From Pseudopyrenochaeta lycopersici (taxonomy: Eukaryota > Ascomycota > Dothideomycetes > Pleosporales > Pseudopyrenochaetaceae): a stretch of DNA of 64,000 nucleotides. The notes below the pieces were generated by a model that saw only the letters and a program-made list of their open reading frames with translations, was not told where the DNA came from and searched no databases. Within the stretch, counting starts at the first letter, position 1, and each line of letters starts with the position of its first letter. A program made the translations under genes and the position numbers. Shown one piece after another: positions 42,324 to 53,671 of this stretch. The stretch lies in assembly GCA_003313425.1 (NCBI GenBank), contig NHZP01000002.1, forward strand, positions 1,984,001 to 2,048,000. Reading direction: 5' to 3'.

Positions 42324-42328
42324 ATACC
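42324..42328. repeat. Target-site duplication (left) of the outer Gypsy element
   Basis: ATACC immediately before the left LTR, matched by ATACC at 56332-56336. Confidence 0.85.
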
Positions 42329-42717
42329 TGTGAAGAATCTTAAAAGCTATCAGTGAGGATAGCCAATAAGATTGCAAGGTTGGTTCTCCAGGATAGAGTG
42401 AGGGACTAGATAGAAGGGGGTTTAATACTAAGACAGTAAGAGGGCGCTTCTGTAAAGAGTACTAAGGGTTAAGAATAATTAGTATTACTATTACTATACT
42501 ATAGAGTATAATATTAAGTTAAACACACTAGACTATAAGGATCCATTATGGTGATCTATATACATAGAGGTTATGCATGTTACTCAGTGTGCTCGGTGTG
42601 CTCAGTGTCACTAATCAGACTAATCAACTGAGCACGTCACGTGACTTCAGTTGTTGTCTAATACTTTGTAAGGTCCAGTTGGGGCCTCTGGGACAGGGTC
42701 CCAGCAGGATTGTAACA
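42329..42717 (-). repeat. LTR (left) of the outer Gypsy element
   Basis: 389 bp, starting TGTGAAGAATC and ending GTAACA on the + strand. It is the 3' LTR in element orientation. The U3 part contains an inverted repeat around GTGCTCAGT/ACTGAGCAC and the palindrome GTCACGTGAC. Confidence 0.9.
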
Positions 42718-43390
42718 CCATCCCCCTCCTATCCTAGCGCTGTCCTTAGTGCTTATTATATAACGCGAGCGTTTCCTACTTCTTACTGCATTATGTCTCG
42801 CCATGCCTAAATATCTACAAGTGTCTAGCACTATTCGTCGCTAACGTCTCTATAATTTTATTAACTCCTTTAGGGAAGCTATAGTTTAAAAGTGCGCGAC
42901 GTACGCAAAGTATAATTAGGTGTGTAAGGTCTATGTTTGTTCTAGGAAATATAGTAAGTGTCTGCGTTAAGGGTAACGTTATAATGTGCAAGTTACAGAG
43001 TCTAAGTTTAAATAATTAGTAGATTAGAAGACGAAGCTTTAGGAGCAGATAAAAGAATCTAGGGATACATAAGAAGTTATAATAAAGGCGCATAAAAAAG
43101 CTTTAGAGGAGCTGCGCGTTGCTTAAGCTCGCGAAGAGCGGTTACAATAATAAATAGATTTAATTAATTAGCGCGCGGAGGAAGTAATAGCTGTAGAGGA
43201 ACAAGATATTAGGGAGTAAGAAGTAGCAGAAGCCTTATTACCTAAAAACGCTTCTAATGCCCTTAAGTTTAGTTTATCGCCTAGTACTTAGGGTGCGTTT
43301 AAAGGCTTCCCTCTTAAGTATTAGGAGGTCCTAGCTAGTAATAGGCTACTAGTAGCAGGTCCGTTAGTTTCCTTTAGCTCTTAACGTTTC
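42718..43390 (+). pseudogene. Antisense accessory ORF of the outer Gypsy element (Cys-rich, coiled coil), degraded
   Basis: Opposite in sense to the element, about 42825-43300 reads as a protein interrupted mainly by TAA/TAG at likely former Gln codons. Fragments are RLYNFINSFREAIV, KCATYAKYN, VCKVYVCSRKYSKC and RYNVQVTESKFK, followed by KAHKKALEELRVA and AREERLQ (coiled coil). The Cys spacing suggests a former zinc-binding module. Antisense ORFs in the 3' part of fungal Gypsy elements are known to recur; their function is unclear. Confidence 0.5.
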
Positions 43391-46300
43391 TTAAGGTTTA
43401 TTTACTTCTTCTTTTTCTTTTCCTCCCTTTCTTAGTATTCTCTAATTTTTTCTTAATAGTTTCTTAGATTTTCTAGTAGTTCCTACGTACTCTCTACGCT
43501 TAGGTACTCTTTCTATTTAACTAGGTAGCTGAAGCTTAGTTCTAGGTCGTTAACTCTTCTATTTTGTTAGTATCCTTAGATTTTCTTAACTTTAAACTTA
43601 TTTTCTTCTTCTAGTTTATACTAGAATATTTTCTATAATAGTATAGTAAAGTTAGCTAGTTCTAACTTAGAGATATAGAAGCGTAGGTAGATCTTTATAT
43701 CTAGTAGTAGCTTAAGTATATAGTTTACTAGTCTATTCTATTCTTTAACTAAAAATAGTCTAACTTTAACGTAGTTAAGTTCTTTACTTAGTTACTTATT
43801 ACGTAGATTTTTTATAAGTAAGTATGCTTTATCCCCCTTCTTTAGCTAAGGTACTATTTTTCTTTTCTTATTTTAGTAGGAAATACTGTTACGTTATACT
43901 TTCTTAAGATTCTCTTAGAGTTATTTGTATATTTTCTTTATTTCTTTAGCTATTTTTATAGCTACTTTAGCTTTTCTGCTAGGATATAACTTTATAAAGA
44001 GATTAGGGTGTCTCCCGTAGTTAGTAAAGAATAGTGTTTTTCTAGTTAATTCTAATAATTTGTTATTATAGGCTAGTTATACTATTAGTAATAGTAAAAC
44101 CTAATTATTTTATTATTAATTACTGTAGATCCTTAGGTAGGTTTTTATTATTTTGTTTATTCTTTCTGTCTGTCTGTCTATTTATAGGTAATAGGCTGTT
44201 AATAATTTTCTTTTTATCCCTATCGCGGCTATTAATGTAGACTAGAAGTTAGATATAAAGAGCTTATCTCTATTACTAATAAATAGACTTAGGTATACTG
44301 TAATATTATATTAATCTGTCTAGAATAATAAACGCTAGTTATTCTATATTATAGTTATTTCTAAATAGTATTATTTCTGCTACTTTTATAAACCTACAGA
44401 CTATATTAAAGATAGTATTATACTTAATTCCTATTACAGGATCTTTAGATAGTAGTAACCCTATTATAAAGTCTATAGAAATGTCTACCTAAGGTTTATT
44501 AGGTAGCTCTATAGCTTACATTTCTCTGTATAGTGCGTAAGTACTATATTTATTTTTATAATAGTCTGCGCATTTTTTAATAAACTATTTAATCTTAGCC
44601 TTTATATTCTTAAAGCTATAGTGTCGCTGTATTAATTCTATTATTCTTTTAATTCCTAGGTAACTATATACTAGGTTATTATAGTATTATTAGATAATTA
44701 CTTCTTATAATTCTTTAGGTACTTTAGACGTAATTATTATAGTGTTGTTTAATAACTTATTAGGTCTTAAGCTTCTATCCTAGTTAACTTAAAGGATAGC
44801 ATTACTAACTATCGCTTTTGTTCCTGCAATGTCTAATCTGCAGCTAAGAGCGTTAGCTCTACTGTTATCCTTTCCTAGCGTATATATAATCTTAAACTTA
44901 TATTATCCTAATATTTTAGCCTATCTAACCTATCTTTAGTTTAAGGTCTTAGTAGTAGTAAAGTTAACTAAGTTCTTATAATCTATAAATATTGTAAGAT
45001 CTAAGCAGCTCTCTACGTAGATCTACTAGTAGTTAAAGGCGTTAATAACTGCTATAAGCTCCTTATTATGCACGTTGTAGCGTTCCTTAGGGTCTATAAA
45101 TTTCCTAGAGTAGTAGGTAATTAGGTACTATTTCCTATTACGTTCTTATTTTACTATTACACCTAGTGTAAGGTCTAAGGTATCTGTTTTAAACTGTAAG
45201 AGTTCTCCTATTTAGAATATAATTAATACTAGTAGTATAGTACAGGCTTCCTTAAGTATCTAGAATACTTTTCTTTATTTATTTCCTTATTCCTATTTTA
45301 TCTATTTTCTTATAAGTTTAGTAAGTAGGATAGATTTCTTAGAGAAGTCTTTAATAAATTATTAGTTAAAGTTAATAAATCTTATAAATAACTATATATC
45401 CCTAACTATTTTAAGTTTAGGCTATTCTTTTACTACTCTTATTTTTTCTTCGCTTATCTTTACTCTGTATGCACCTACTATGTATCCTAGGAATTTAACT
45501 TCTTTTTTATAGAATTTATATTTCTTAGGTTTAAGCAGTAAACTAAATCTTCTTAGACAGGTAAGAACTATTTTAACGTGCTTAACGTGTTTCTATAGAT
45601 TATTAGAGTACATAAGGATATTATTAAGGTATGCGATAATAAATATATCTAGGTGTTCTCTTAACATGTTATTAATAAGTACCTAGCATGTAGCTAGTGC
45701 ATTAGTAAGACTAAAGGGTATTACTATATACTTATAGTAGCTGTAGCGTATTCTAAACGCAGTCTTCTATTCCTCGCCTTCTTTTATATAAATAAGGTTA
45801 TATACTCCTCTTAAGTCTAATACTATAAAGACTTTTATAAAGGCTAGTTAATCCTATAGTTCTACTATATTTAGTAGAAGGTATTAATTCTTTATTATAA
45901 TATTATTAAGTTTCTAGTAGTTAATATATAATCTTAACCTCCTATTTTTCTTTAGTATAAATAGTATAGGGTATCCTGCTAGCAATTATAATTCTCTAAT
46001 AAATCCCTTTTTTAAGTTTATCTTAATATATTCGCGTAGGGTTTTAAGTTCTTTTTCTAATAAACTGTAGATTAGGCTAAAAGTTAGTTACTTTCCTTTT
46101 TATAGGATAATCTTATAATCCTAGGGTTAATATTTAAGTAGTGCTTTTATAGTTATCTCTTCCTAAAAGAGTAACTTATATTCTTTATACTTATTAGGGA
46201 TTATAGAGTTACGCTTTACTCCTTAACTCTAGCTTATTAGTCTAAGGGCCTCCTATTAGTACCTACTAAGTTAGACCCTTATATCTTAAGGTTGTCCTTA

Positions 46301-46700
46301 TTTAAAGTAAGGATTCCTATTATTATCTTCTTATCTACTTAGGCACTTAGCTGCAGCGCAGGTTTGCTTGTAGTTGCGTCTGTTCTACAGTATTTAAACA
46401 AGAACTTTTTCTTTTTCTAATCTATGTCTAGACTATATTCTCTTAACTATAGGAGTCTTAGTATTACGTTATGTTGTAATAGTCTAAAGACGTCTAGGTT
46501 AATTATTTCCCTATAGTTCTAGATAATAAGTTACATGCTCTATACTTCGTGTGTAATTATAGACTCTAATAGCATTAGTTATCTATTAGCTACTATTAAT
46601 AGATATAGTACTAATTTTAACAATAGGATAAGACTAGCTTATTCTATCGCTCGCGCAGAAATATAGCTCTATTATACTCTAGAATCTACTAGTGCCTTTA
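43391..46700 (-). pseudogene. Degraded pol (RT, RNase H, integrase, chromodomain) of the outer Gypsy element
   Basis: Same order and sequence as the pol region of the inner copy, read on the minus strand, with stops throughout. The RT motif region near 45600-45650 and the chromodomain region near 43450-43560 are still recognisable by comparison with the + strand copy. Catalytic Asp pair YxDD is changed to YLNN. Confidence 0.75.
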
Positions 46701-46705
46701 TCTAG
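46701..46705. repeat. Target-site duplication (left) of the inner Gypsy element
   Basis: TCTAG before the left LTR, repeated at 53667-53671. The duplicated bases lie in the outer element, in the pol region just after its protease motif. Confidence 0.88.
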
Positions 46706-47098
46706 TGTTAGGATCTGAAATCCTAGACAGGGAGGGAGAGCCTCAGGTACTGACAGCCATTCAGGAAGCGCCAGTGTTCCACTCTGTCACGCGTCACGTA
46801 ACCGCTCGCTCTGCTAAGGACGAGCGCTCGCAGCGCTCGTGGCGAGCGCGACGAGCGCGTTATGTATATAGATTACTATAATAAACCCTTATAGCTTATT
46901 ATATTTAACTTAATATTATACTCTATAGTATAGTAATAGTAATACTAATTATTCTTAACCCTTAGTACTCTTTACAGAAGCACCCTCTTACTGTCTTAGT
47001 ATTAAACCCCCTTCTATCTAGTCCCTCACTCTATCCTAGAGAACTAACCTTATAGTCTTATTAGTTATCCTCGCTAATAGCTTTAGAGATTCTTTACA
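46706..47098 (+). repeat. 5' LTR of the inner Gypsy element
   Basis: 393 bp, TGTTAGGATC...TTTACA. It contains a GC-rich cluster of GAGCGC/GCGCTC palindromes (about 46822-46862) in otherwise AT-rich sequence. The downstream part (about 46880-47098) is closely similar to the corresponding part of the outer LTR. Confidence 0.92.
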
Positions 47099-47130
47099 CT
47101 TTAAACACCCTTAAGATAAGTAACACTAAG

Positions 47131-50100
47131 ATGGAGACTACTAACTATCATACCATAAGGCCAGGCAACGCTGTCGCCAAACCGGACCTCTTCTATAGGG
47201 ATCGGTTCAAGCTCAAGGACTGGCTACTCTAGTTCAACCTGTTCTTCAAGTTCAACGCAACCACTATAGACGACGACGACTAAGCAGTACTTATGTTAAG
47301 CTACATAAGAGGCGAAGCTGCCAAATAGGTAAAACCCCACCTAGTCAAGTACATAAGTAACAAAGAGAAGCCTTAAGAACTTATTATTATGTTCAAAAAT
47401 ACAGAAAGGTTTAAAGCATGCATGCGCTAAGCGTTTAGGCTCCTGAACGTAGTAACTATTACAGAGCGCAAGATCTAAAACATGCGACAAACTAGGTCTA
47501 CGGCCAACTACACCAACAAATTTCTAAGTTACGCCAGACAGACTAGTTAGAATAACGACACCCTAAAAACTATATATAAACAAGGCCTGAAAGCGGACGT
47601 CTAGACTAAGCTTATGCGTACAGGCACGAAAATCATAACACTAGACGACCTAATTAATAAAACTATCTAACTAGATATAGAGCTCTATAAGCTCTATATA
47701 CGACTTAGAAGATAACTACTAGGATAAACAAAGGAAGATAAGAAACCCCAGAAAGATTATCGCAATAAGCTAAATAACAGTCGCCTACAACATTAGTATT
47801 AACCATAAGGAGTGCCCGGACAGTACCTGTTAGGGGGCCCTAAGGCAATGCATCTAGATAATCTTAATAAGGAGAAATTAGGTAAGGGCGGGAAGAAAAA
47901 AGAAATAACCTACTTTAACTGTAATAAGAAAGGCTATATAGCTAAAGACTATAGGAGTAAGAATAAGGTAACCCCCTAGATTAATATAATAGTAGTAAAA
48001 GAAGAAAACAGCGACGACAAAACATAGGAAGTTATCGCAACCTAAGAGGAAGAGGCTTAAGACGCAGAGACGCTGCAGCTACCTCTCCTAGAACCTACTA
48101 AGAAAGGGATTCCAGGAACCTAGTATAGTAATAAGGAAGAAGAGAGCAGCAGCTCCCTATCTCTAGTCTATAAAGATGCTAAGGAAGACCTTAATAATAC
48201 TATAGTACTCTTAACTAAGGAACAGAAAAAGGAAAACTTCTAGAAATAATATTAACTAGGAACCCTAAGGCCATTAACGCCTACAGAGGCGGAAAAAGAT
48301 ATTACAGAACTTAACTACTAACTACACGCGCAACACATGTACAAAGCATAATATATTAACGCGTTAACCCTAGAAGAGTAGGAAGCAGCCATAAAATAAG
48401 GAATAAGTACAATTATTCTAGCTAAACAAGCGATGCAAGACATATTGCGGGAATATTACTGTTACTCTAAATATTATATAAAGGTAATACAAGAATAGGC
48501 GGAGAAAGCTAAAGAAGCATAGCAACCCGCAAGCGTTAGGGACGCACCACAGAAACTTCGACAAGCTAGATAAATATAGGCACTAGAACTCCTAGTAGTT
48601 AAGACCCCTAAATATATACTACGACGCTAAATAATACTACTACTAACACAGGAAGACGCTTTCTATATACTAAACACTAAGAACCTAGTATAATAAGAGT
48701 ATCTTTAAGTTAACTCCTACAGCAAAATTATACTTATAGACAGTAAGAAGTAAGATATTTATACACAGCTTAAACAATAAATACATTAGGAGGATAATAA
48801 AGAGAATGTTAACCCTCTCTAGCATCTTATAGAAGAAGAAGCCTAAGAAATATATAAGCACGCTAAGGCGGCTTAGACCCTATATACTATGCGTAAAGGA
48901 CTACAGAAACTAGTACTAGACTACTTGATAGATCTACGTAATAAGCGACACGGTGTTATCTACTAGTCCTTTTGTACCACAGACCTGTACGCGATCTATT
49001 ATTTAAGTAAAACGGAACAAAGATACTTCTCTTACTTGTTTTACTAATGTAAATACTAATAGTATAATTATTATAAAGTTAAATGCGATAACTACCTATA
49101 GGATAAGAGGACCGTCCTCTACTTTCTAGGAAATAATAACCCTGCAGCTACTATAGCGATGCAGCTAGTCTTTAATAGAGAATGTAATTAGCGATAATAG
49201 CAAACGTGCCTTAACTTAGATTGCCTTAAGCATAAAGACATTAAGACACTAAACGGGTATTAGGAGGAGCCTTTTTTAGGGTCACGCCTACTAATAGGTA
49301 AGAACCGCAAACCCTATGCGCAATAGGCACACAAGGACTCCTTAAGCTAAATATTAAGCTTAATAGAAGCTAGATAAAGGCACTAGTAGATTCTAGAGCA
49401 CAACAGAGCTATATTTCTGCGCGAGCGATAGAATAAGCTGGCCTTATTCTATCGTTGAAATTAGTACTATATCTATTAACAGTCGCTAATAGACAACTAA
49501 TGCTATTAGAGTCCGTAATCACATACGAGGTACAGAGCGTGCAACTCATTATCCAGAACCATAGGGAAACGATCGACCTAGACGTCTTCAGACTATTACA
49601 GCATAATATAATACTAGGACTCCTATAGTTAAGAGAACATAGTCCAGATATAGATTAGAAAAGGAAAAAGTTCTTATTTAAATGCTGTAGAACGGACGTA
49701 ACCACAAGTAAGCCTACGCTGCGGCTAAGTGCCTGGGTAGATAAGAAGATGACGATCGGGATCCTTACTTTGAATAAGGACAGCCTTAAGACACGAGGGT
49801 CTGACTCAGCAGGAACTAATAAGAGGCCTTTAGACTAACAAGCTAGAGTTAAGGAGTAAAGCGTAACTCTAGTAATCCCTAACAAGTATAAAGAATATAA
49901 GTTACTCTTTTAGGAAGAGATAACTATAAAAGTATTACCTAAGTATTAACCTTAGGATTATAAGATTATCCTATAGGAAGGAAAGTAACTAACTTTCAGC
50001 CTAATTTATAGTTTATTAGAAAAAGAACTTAAAACCCTGCGCGAATATATTAAGATAAACTTAAAAAAGAGATTTATTAGGGAATCACAGTTACTAGTAG

Positions 50101-52660
50101 GATACCCTATATTATTTATACTAAAGAAGAATAAGAAGCTAAGATTATGCGTTAACTACTAGAAACTTAATAATATTACAGTAAAGAATTAATACCCTTT
50201 ACTAAATATAGCAGAACTATAAGATTAACTAGCCTTTGTAAAAGTCTTTACGGCATTAGACTTAAGAGGAGCGTATAACCTTATTCGCATAAAGGAAGGT
50301 AAAGAATAGAAGACCGCGTTCAGGACACGCTACAGCTACTACGAGTATATAGTAATACTTTTTAGTCTTACTAATGCACTAGCGATATACTAGGCACTTA
50401 TTAATAATATGTTAAGGGAATACCTAGACGTATTTATTATTGTATACCTTAATAATATCCTTATGTACTCTAATAATCTACAGGAATATATTAAGCACGT
50501 TAAAATAGTTCTTGCCTACTTAGGAAGATTTAGTTTACTGCTTAAACCTAAGAAATGCGAGTTCTATAAGGAGGAAGTTGAGTTCCTAGGATATACAGTA
50601 GGTACACACAGAGTAAAGATAAGTAAAGAAAAAATAAGAGTAGTAAAAGAATAGCCTAAACCTAAAATAGTTAAAGACATACAGTTATTTATAAGATTTG
50701 TTAACTTTAACTAACAGTTTATTAAGGACTTTTCTAGAAAATCTATCCTACTTACTAAACTTATAAGGAAAGATATAAAATAGGAATAGGGAAACGAATA
50801 AAGGAAAGCATTCTAGATACTTAAGGAAGCCTGTATTACACCTCTAGTGTTAATTACATTTTGAATAGAAAAACCCTTATAGTTTAAAACAGATGCCTTA
50901 GACCTTGCACTAGGTGCAACGGTAAAATAAGAACGCAATAGGAAATGGCACCTAATCGCGTACTACTTAAGAAAATTTATAGACGCTAAGGAACGCTACA
51001 ACGTGTATAATAAAGAACTTATAGTAGTCGTTGATGCCCTTAACTACTAGCGAATCTACGCAGAGAGTTACTTAGATCTTACGATATTTACAGATTATAA
51101 GAACTTAGTTTATTTTACTACTACTAAAACCTTAAACTATAGATAGGTTAGATAGGCTGAAATGTTAGGATAATACAAGTTTAAGATCGTGTATACGCTA
51201 GGAAAGGATAACAGTAGAGCTAATGCTCTCAGCCGCAGAACAGACATTATAAGAATAAAAGTAATAGTTAGTAATGCTATCCTTTAAGTAAACTAGGATG
51301 GAAGCTTAGGACCTAATAAGTTATTAAATAACACTATAATAATTACGTCTGAAGTACCTGAAGAATTGTAAGAGGTAATTATCTGATAATACCACGATAA
51401 CCTAGTACACGGTTACTTAGGAATTAAGAGAACGATAGAACTTATACAGCGACACTACAGCTTTAAAAATATAAAGGATAAGGTTGAACGGTTTATTAAA
51501 AAATGCGCGGACTGTTAAAAAAATAAACACAGTACCCACGTACCATACGGAGAAATGTAAGCTATAGAGCTACCTAACGAACCTTAGGCAGACATTTCTA
51601 TAGACTTTGTAACAGGGTTACTACTATCTAAAGATCCCGCGACAGGAATTAAGTATAACGCTATCTTTAATATAGTCTGCAGATTTATAAAAGCAGTAGA
51701 GATAATACTATTTAGAAATAACTATAACACAGAACAACTAGCGTTTGTTATCTTAGACAGATTAATACAATATCACGGTATACCTAAATCTATCATTAGT
51801 AATAGAGACAAGCTCTTTATATCCAACTTCTAGTCCACATTAATAGCCACGATAGGAACAAAAAGAAAGTTGTTAACAGCCTATCACCCACAAACGGACA
51901 GATAAACAGAAAGAACAAACAGAATAATAAAAACCTACCTAAGAATCTACAGCAATTAACAGCAAAATAATTAGGTTTTATTACTACTAATAGCACAACT
52001 GGCCTATAATAATAAATTATCGGAATTAACTAGAAAGACACTGTTCTTTGCTAACTACAGGAGACACCCTAATCTCTTTATAAAGTTATATCCTAGTAGA
52101 AAAACTAAAGTAGCTATAAAAACAGCTAAAGAAATAAAAAAAGTATATAAATAACTCTAAGAAAATCTTAAGAAAGTATAACGTAACAGTATTTCTTACT
52201 AGAATAAGAAAAGAAAAATAGCACCTTAGCTAAAGAAGGGGGATAAAGCATACTTGCTTACAAAGAATCTACGCAACAAGCGACTAAGTAAGGGACTTAA
52301 TTATGTTAAGGTCAGACTATTTTTAGTTAAAGAACGAAACGGACCTATAAATTATATACTTAAGCTACCGCCAGATATAAAAATCTACCTACGCTTTTAT
52401 ATCTCTAAGTTAGAACTAGCTAACCCTACTACACTATTACAGAAAACATTCTAGTATAAACCTAAAGAAGAAAACAAGTTTAAAGTTAAGAAAATCTAGG
52501 GGTACTAGCAGAATAGAAAAGTTAACGACCCGGAACTAAGCTTTAGTTACCTAGTTAAATAGAAAGGGTACCTAAGCGTAGAAAGTACGTAGGAACTACC
52601 AGAAAATCTAAGAAACTGCTAAGAAAAAATTAGAGAATATTAGGAGAGGGAGGAGAGAAA
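47131..52660 (+). pseudogene. Degraded gag-pol of the inner Gypsy element
   Basis: Gag begins METTNYHTIRPGNAVAKPDLFYRDR, a capsid-type start (GDRKKFDAFL-like region follows), with stops at former Gln/Trp codons. A remnant CCHC knuckle (YFNCNKKGYIAKDYRS) is at about 47911-47958 with one Cys changed to Tyr. The protease motif at 49389-49400 reads DSRA for DSGA. The RT motif YLNN is at 50445-50456 (catalytic YxDD lost); RNase H follows at about 50880-51240 (FKTDALDLALGA, TDYKNL). The integrase has HHCC-like and DDE segments at about 51390-52100 with one catalytic Asp changed to Asn (ISNRD at about 51801). The chromodomain is at about 52500-52615 (SYLVK-KGY...ST-ELPENL). Confidence 0.88.
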
Positions 52661-52744
52661 AAAGAAGAAGAAACAAACCTAGAAGGTAGAAGCCTGCCTA
52701 GGCTCCGCCAGGGTTACTAGTTAATCTAAGGCGCCTATAGTAGA

Positions 52745-52996
52745 CTATACTATCAGAGAGAAACTAACTAAGGCATCAACAGCCGGACAGGGAGCTTCCT
52801 TAGCAAACTCCAGCTCTCTATTGTCGTGCATCTCTAACGCAAGATACAAAGCCTTCTTCCGCGCCCTTTCTTCTGCCTGCTTTAAAATCGCCTTATTCTG
52901 AAGCAACCGCGCAATCACGGTTGCTAGCAACTTCTCGTTATTATCTACCTTCTTCTAGTACTCGTCACGAGTTTTGTCTAGAGAAGCCTAGGACAT
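52745..52996 (-). pseudogene. Antisense accessory ORF of the inner Gypsy element (coiled coil)
   Basis: Starts at ATG 52996 (MS, stop, ASLDKTRDEY, stop, KKVDNNEK). It then reads open for about 60 codons: LLATVIARLLQNKAILKQAEERARKKALYLALEMHD, and so on. The two stops are TAG. It is an Ala/Glu/Lys-rich helix, antisense to the element and located between the chromodomain and the 3' LTR. It does not correspond to the antisense ORF of the outer copy, so the two elements carry different 3' accessory modules. Confidence 0.5.
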
Positions 52997-53273
52997 ATTC
53001 ACATATAGTTTCCCTAAACGAGTGTATTTAGTATATTTTAAATTTAAATTTAGCATAATGTAATAAATAATATTATCCCTAAAATACTTATTGTAAGTAA
53101 ATTTAGCGATAGTTTTAGCACAGAGGATTTTGTTATAAAGACGCAGGTTACGAATCTAGGACTTAGACAATATTTTGTCTTACATTACTACAGACGCGGG
53201 GTACGCTACCTTTAAGCTAATCTAGCTATATATTACGTGATTTGAGACGAATCCTAAAGAAGGAGAGGGATAG

Positions 53274-53666
53274 TATTAGGATCTGAAATCCTAGACAGGG
53301 AGGGAGAGCCTTAGGTACTAACAGCTATTCAGGAAGCGCTAGTGTTCTACTCTATTACGCGTTACGTAACTGCTTACTCTGCTAAGGACGAGCGCTTACA
53401 GCGCTCGTAGCGAGCGCGATGAGCGCGTTATGTATATAGATCACCACAATAAACCCTTATAGCTTATTGTATTTAACTTAATATTATACTCTACAGTATA
53501 GTAATAGTAATACTAATTATTCTTAACCCTTAGTACTCTTTACAGAAGCACCCTCTTACTGTCTTAGTATTAAACCCCCTTCTATCTAGTCCCTTACTCT
53601 ATCCCGGAGAACTAACCTTACAGTCTTATTGGTTATCCTCGCCGATAGCCTTAGAGATTCTTCACA
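53274..53666 (+). repeat. 3' LTR of the inner Gypsy element
   Basis: 393 bp, the same length as the 5' LTR. The terminal TG is mutated to TA, and scattered C/T and G/A differences from the 5' LTR fit RIP. Confidence 0.92.
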
Positions 53667-53671
53667 TCTAG
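53667..53671. repeat. Target-site duplication (right) of the inner Gypsy element
   Basis: TCTAG, identical to 46701-46705. Confidence 0.88.

Larger units (their letters stand above)
46706..53666 (+). mobile_element. Inner Ty3/Gypsy chromovirus, plus strand, complete but RIP-mutated
   Basis: 6961 bp with two 393-bp LTRs, a 5-bp TSD (TCTAG), a gag starting at ATG 47131, pol with protease, RT, RNase H, integrase and chromodomain, and a polypurine tract (AAAGAAGGAGAGGGA, about 53256-53270) before the 3' LTR. It is inserted head-on (opposite orientation) in an older related copy. Stops are nearly all TAA/TAG, and RT and integrase catalytic Asp codons are changed to Asn, so the element cannot be autonomous. 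Confidence 0.93.

Noticed and set aside
42577..42810. 77-codon ORF in the left outer LTR (and 56191-56379 in the right LTR)
   Set aside because: Both lie across the LTR/U3 and are explained by the repeat, not by a gene.
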